Shown in pieces: positions 13,615 to 14,871 of a stretch of DNA of 14,871 bases. The stretch spans positions 1-14,871 of the forward strand of contig JACUTO010000023.1 in the NCBI GenBank assembly GCA_014859755.1. Direction: 5' to 3'. A program made the position numbers and the translations under genes. This DNA comes from Candidatus Bathyarchaeota archaeon. Its GTDB lineage: Archaea; Thermoproteota; Bathyarchaeia; Bathyarchaeales; Bathyarchaeaceae. Every line of letters starts with the position of its first letter. Position 1 is the first letter of the stretch. The notes beneath the pieces were generated by a model. That model searched no databases. It had not been told where the DNA came from and saw nothing but the letters and a program-made list of their open reading frames with translations.

Positions 13615-13734
13615 ATGAACGCTGCCCAACTGCTCTGGATCCTTTTCTTCCTCAAAATATCCCTCATCACGACCTACGGAATGTTGTGGCTGTGGGCGAG
13701 GCGGTCCCGCATGAAAAACGCCTCAAAAGCTTAG
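13615..13734 (+). CDS. Small single-span membrane protein, 39 residues
   Basis: The ATG at 13615 is preceded by GGTGA (13605-13609), a typical archaeal SD, five bases away, and by a TTTTTAAG box about 38 nt upstream. The product starts MNAAQLLW, has one hydrophobic span (ILFFLKISLITTYGMLWLW, ~9-27), then a strongly basic end (ARRSRMKNASK), predicting a C-in orientation by the positive-inside rule. Such peptides often associate with larger membrane complexes. It lies between the nuoLM promoter and a two-span membrane protein gene, but no link to the hydrogenase can be shown. It is convergent with the next gene, 30 nt away. No family recognised. Confidence 0.55.
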   Translation: MNAAQLLWILFFLKISLITTYGMLWLWARRSRMKNASKA

Positions 13735-13764
13735 AAAGAAAGGGATAACAAAGTTATTCAAGCG

Positions 13765-14139
13765 TTAAGCCGATTTAACTTCTAGTCTAGCCTCTTGCAA
13801 AGCCTTTTCCCAAGCTTCTTCCAAATCCTTTGGCTCGGCTTTTGCTTTAGTCTCCTTCTTCGGCGTCTTTGGTTTTGTTTCCGGTTTGACTTGTAAGAGA
13901 ACGGTTATTCCCCTCATGGTTATCGTTGAGCCGATCCAACCCATCACGCCGAGGTACATCATTCGGATCGAGGCTTCTATGAGGGGGGCTAAAGCCTCGC
14001 CCAAGGCGGCTATGAGGTTGGGTACCGGCAGGATGCTGACGTCTTCCGTTAGAAACAGGTAGGCGTCAACGAACGTTGTCACTAGGAGAGCTATGCCCAT
14101 CAAAAGAACAATAATTCCTGAAGCTTCGTATTTTTCCAT
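13765..14139 (-). CDS. Two-span membrane protein with charged C-terminal tail, unknown function
   Basis: A 124-residue protein. Spans lie at about 8-30 (GIIVLLMGIALLVTTFVDAYLF) and 58-80 (MMYLGVMGWIGSTITMRGITVLL), separated by a loop, and residues ~85-124 form a Lys/Glu/Pro-rich cytoplasmic tail (KPETKPKTPKKETKAK, then a helix). The ATG at 14139 is preferred to the TTG at 14163 because MEKYEAS begins the protein-like region and GGAGG lies 12 nt upstream. It follows a surface-protein gene on the same strand with a 63-nt gap, so the two may be co-expressed; a TTAAAT box at about 14170 could also serve as its own promoter. No family is recognised with confidence. Confidence 0.65.
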   Translation of the reverse strand: MEKYEASGIIVLLMGIALLVTTFVDAYLFLTEDVSILPVPNLIAALGEALAPLIEASIRMMYLGVMGWIGSTITMRGITVLLQVKPETKPKTPKKETKAKAEPKDLEEAWEKALQEARLEVKSA

Positions 14140-14202
14140 CTCGTAGCGAGGCCTCCATTGCAAGATGATTTAACTTGCTGCAATAGTAGGTGAGAGTTGT
14201 GA

Positions 14203-14871
14203 TTACGTTTTGGCGACTACTTGTATGCCTCGTTGGTCCCGGACTGTTACTGTAACTAGTGCGGGAATGGATCCGTCACATTTTATTATGTAAACAAGAA
14301 GGTAGGTTCGGTCGTAGCTTGAGGTAACGCTTGTTATATTGAGATCGTCTACTTGAAAGTTGTCTTTTTTTAGGTCGGTTATGGGCATTCCGTCTTCTCC
14401 TGTTACAGCTACGGTGATCTCGTTGGTAGAGGTGGTAACGTTGAGGATTGTCAATCTTAGGAACGCTGTTGCCATGAATTTGTATCCTGTTAATCCTATG
14501 GAGGTTATGTTGAGGTTGAAGGTGGCGTTTGCTGCTGAGTAAGAAGCATTTGCATTCCAGTGAGAAGCTAACCCTTGGGAATAATTGATGTTTGTGCCAT
14601 CGGCCAAATTATATGTTAAGACAACTCCATAGCCAGGGTATGCTTTTCTTAGGTCGTTTTGCCATTGGTTCAAATTATCCTTTAAGATAGAGGTAGAGTT
14701 GTTTCCGGGTGCTGTGTAGTTGGCTAGGCTTATCTCTACTAGGCGAATTGTGTTGAGTCTTACGTGTTCTACCAATGTTATATATTCTTCCCACTGCTCG
14801 TATCTGTAGTAGGTTCCCGCGCTATACATTATTGCTCCTATGGAAACTATCATGAGTGCTATCATCATGAC
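14203..14871 (-). CDS. Sequon-rich membrane-anchored surface protein, 5' end at or beyond window edge
   Basis: 222 residues are visible. The first ~18 (MMIALMIVSIGAIMYSAG) form a membrane anchor like those of archaeal pilin-like or S-layer-associated proteins; the frame is still open at the edge, so the true start may lie outside. The rest is extracellular in character, with nine N-x-S/T sequons (for example ANYT, NNST, INYS, NAS, NAT, NIT, NVT), pointing to N-glycosylation. Residues ~145-222 look like a beta-sandwich domain (ITVAVTGEDGMPITDL..., then VTVTVRDQRGIQVV). The anchor position would suit class III signal-peptide processing, but the cleavage site is not in view. No named family. Confidence 0.65.
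   Translation of the reverse strand, partial: VMMIALMIVSIGAIMYSAGTYYRYEQWEEYITLVEHVRLNTIRLVEISLANYTAPGNNSTSILKDNLNQWQNDLRKAYPGYGVVLTYNLADGTNINYSQGLASHWNANASYSAANATFNLNITSIGLTGYKFMATAFLRLTILNVTTSTNEITVAVTGEDGMPITDLKKDNFQVDDLNITSVTSSYDRTYLLVYIIKCDGSIPALVTVTVRDQRGIQVVAKT

Noticed and set aside
1..14871. tRNA, rRNA, CRISPR array, insertion sequence
   Set aside because: No T-loop/cloverleaf, evenly spaced repeats, transposase motif or terminal inverted repeats were seen on either strand by eye; a computed scan was not possible.
1..14871. Functional link between the peptidase at the left end and the surface protein at the right end
   Set aside because: They are about 13 kb apart on opposite strands with unrelated genes between; co-occurrence in one window is not evidence of a shared pilus system.

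Overview
This window is archaeal. The evidence is a type IV prepilin/preflagellin peptidase with the archaeal C-terminal arrangement, a VapB-AbrB/VapC-PIN pair, TATA boxes about 25 nt ahead of inferred starts, Shine-Dalgarno (SD) sites of the GGAGG/GGTGA kind, frequent TTG starts, and an energy-converting complex whose subunits look like archaeal group 4 [NiFe] hydrogenase/Fpo proteins. A Bathyarchaeia-like or other uncultivated TACK-type anaerobe would fit, but no ribosomal or marker gene is present, so that placement is inference.

Layout: 1-675 is the C-terminal part of a prepilin peptidase. 721-1382 is a vapBC module on the minus strand. 1551-1635 is a decayed copy of the 3' end of the same peptidase gene. 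1856-2167 is a small alpha/beta (GYD or Lrp-ligand-domain-like) protein. 2273-3034 is a minus-strand group of two tiny ORFs and a nucleoside 2-deoxyribosyltransferase-like gene. This 1.2-3.2 kb accessory stretch is strewn with alternating CG/GCGTGCGC tracts.

3315-13071 is the core of the window: an 11-subunit complex I-like set in three transcription units. They are nuoA-B-C-D-H-I (minus), nuoJ(N)-J(C)-K-N (plus, divergent from nuoA) and nuoL-M (minus, convergent with nuoN). No NADH- or F420H2-input subunit (NuoEFG, FpoF, FpoO) is present. The 'NuoD' protein keeps both Cys-x-x-Cys pairs that hold a [NiFe] centre, and 'NuoB' has the hydrogenase-type CxxC spacing. The best reading is therefore a ferredoxin-linked, ion-pumping, membrane-bound group 4 [NiFe] hydrogenase with a full complex I membrane arm, rather than a quinone or methanophenazine reductase. 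Electrons would pass from ferredoxin through NuoI and NuoB to protons at NuoD (or the reverse), with pumping through H, A/J/K and the antiporter-like N, M and L.

13072-13614 holds no convincing gene. After it come a 39-residue single-span membrane protein (13615-13734, plus), a two-span membrane protein with a Lys/Glu-rich tail (minus), and the 3' part of a sequon-rich surface protein that runs off the right edge.

The most notable points are the hydrogenase/complex I hybrid, the missing TM12 lysine in NuoL, an apparent one-base frame problem at the start of nuoJ, the peptidase relic next to vapBC, and the clustered GCGCGC tracts.
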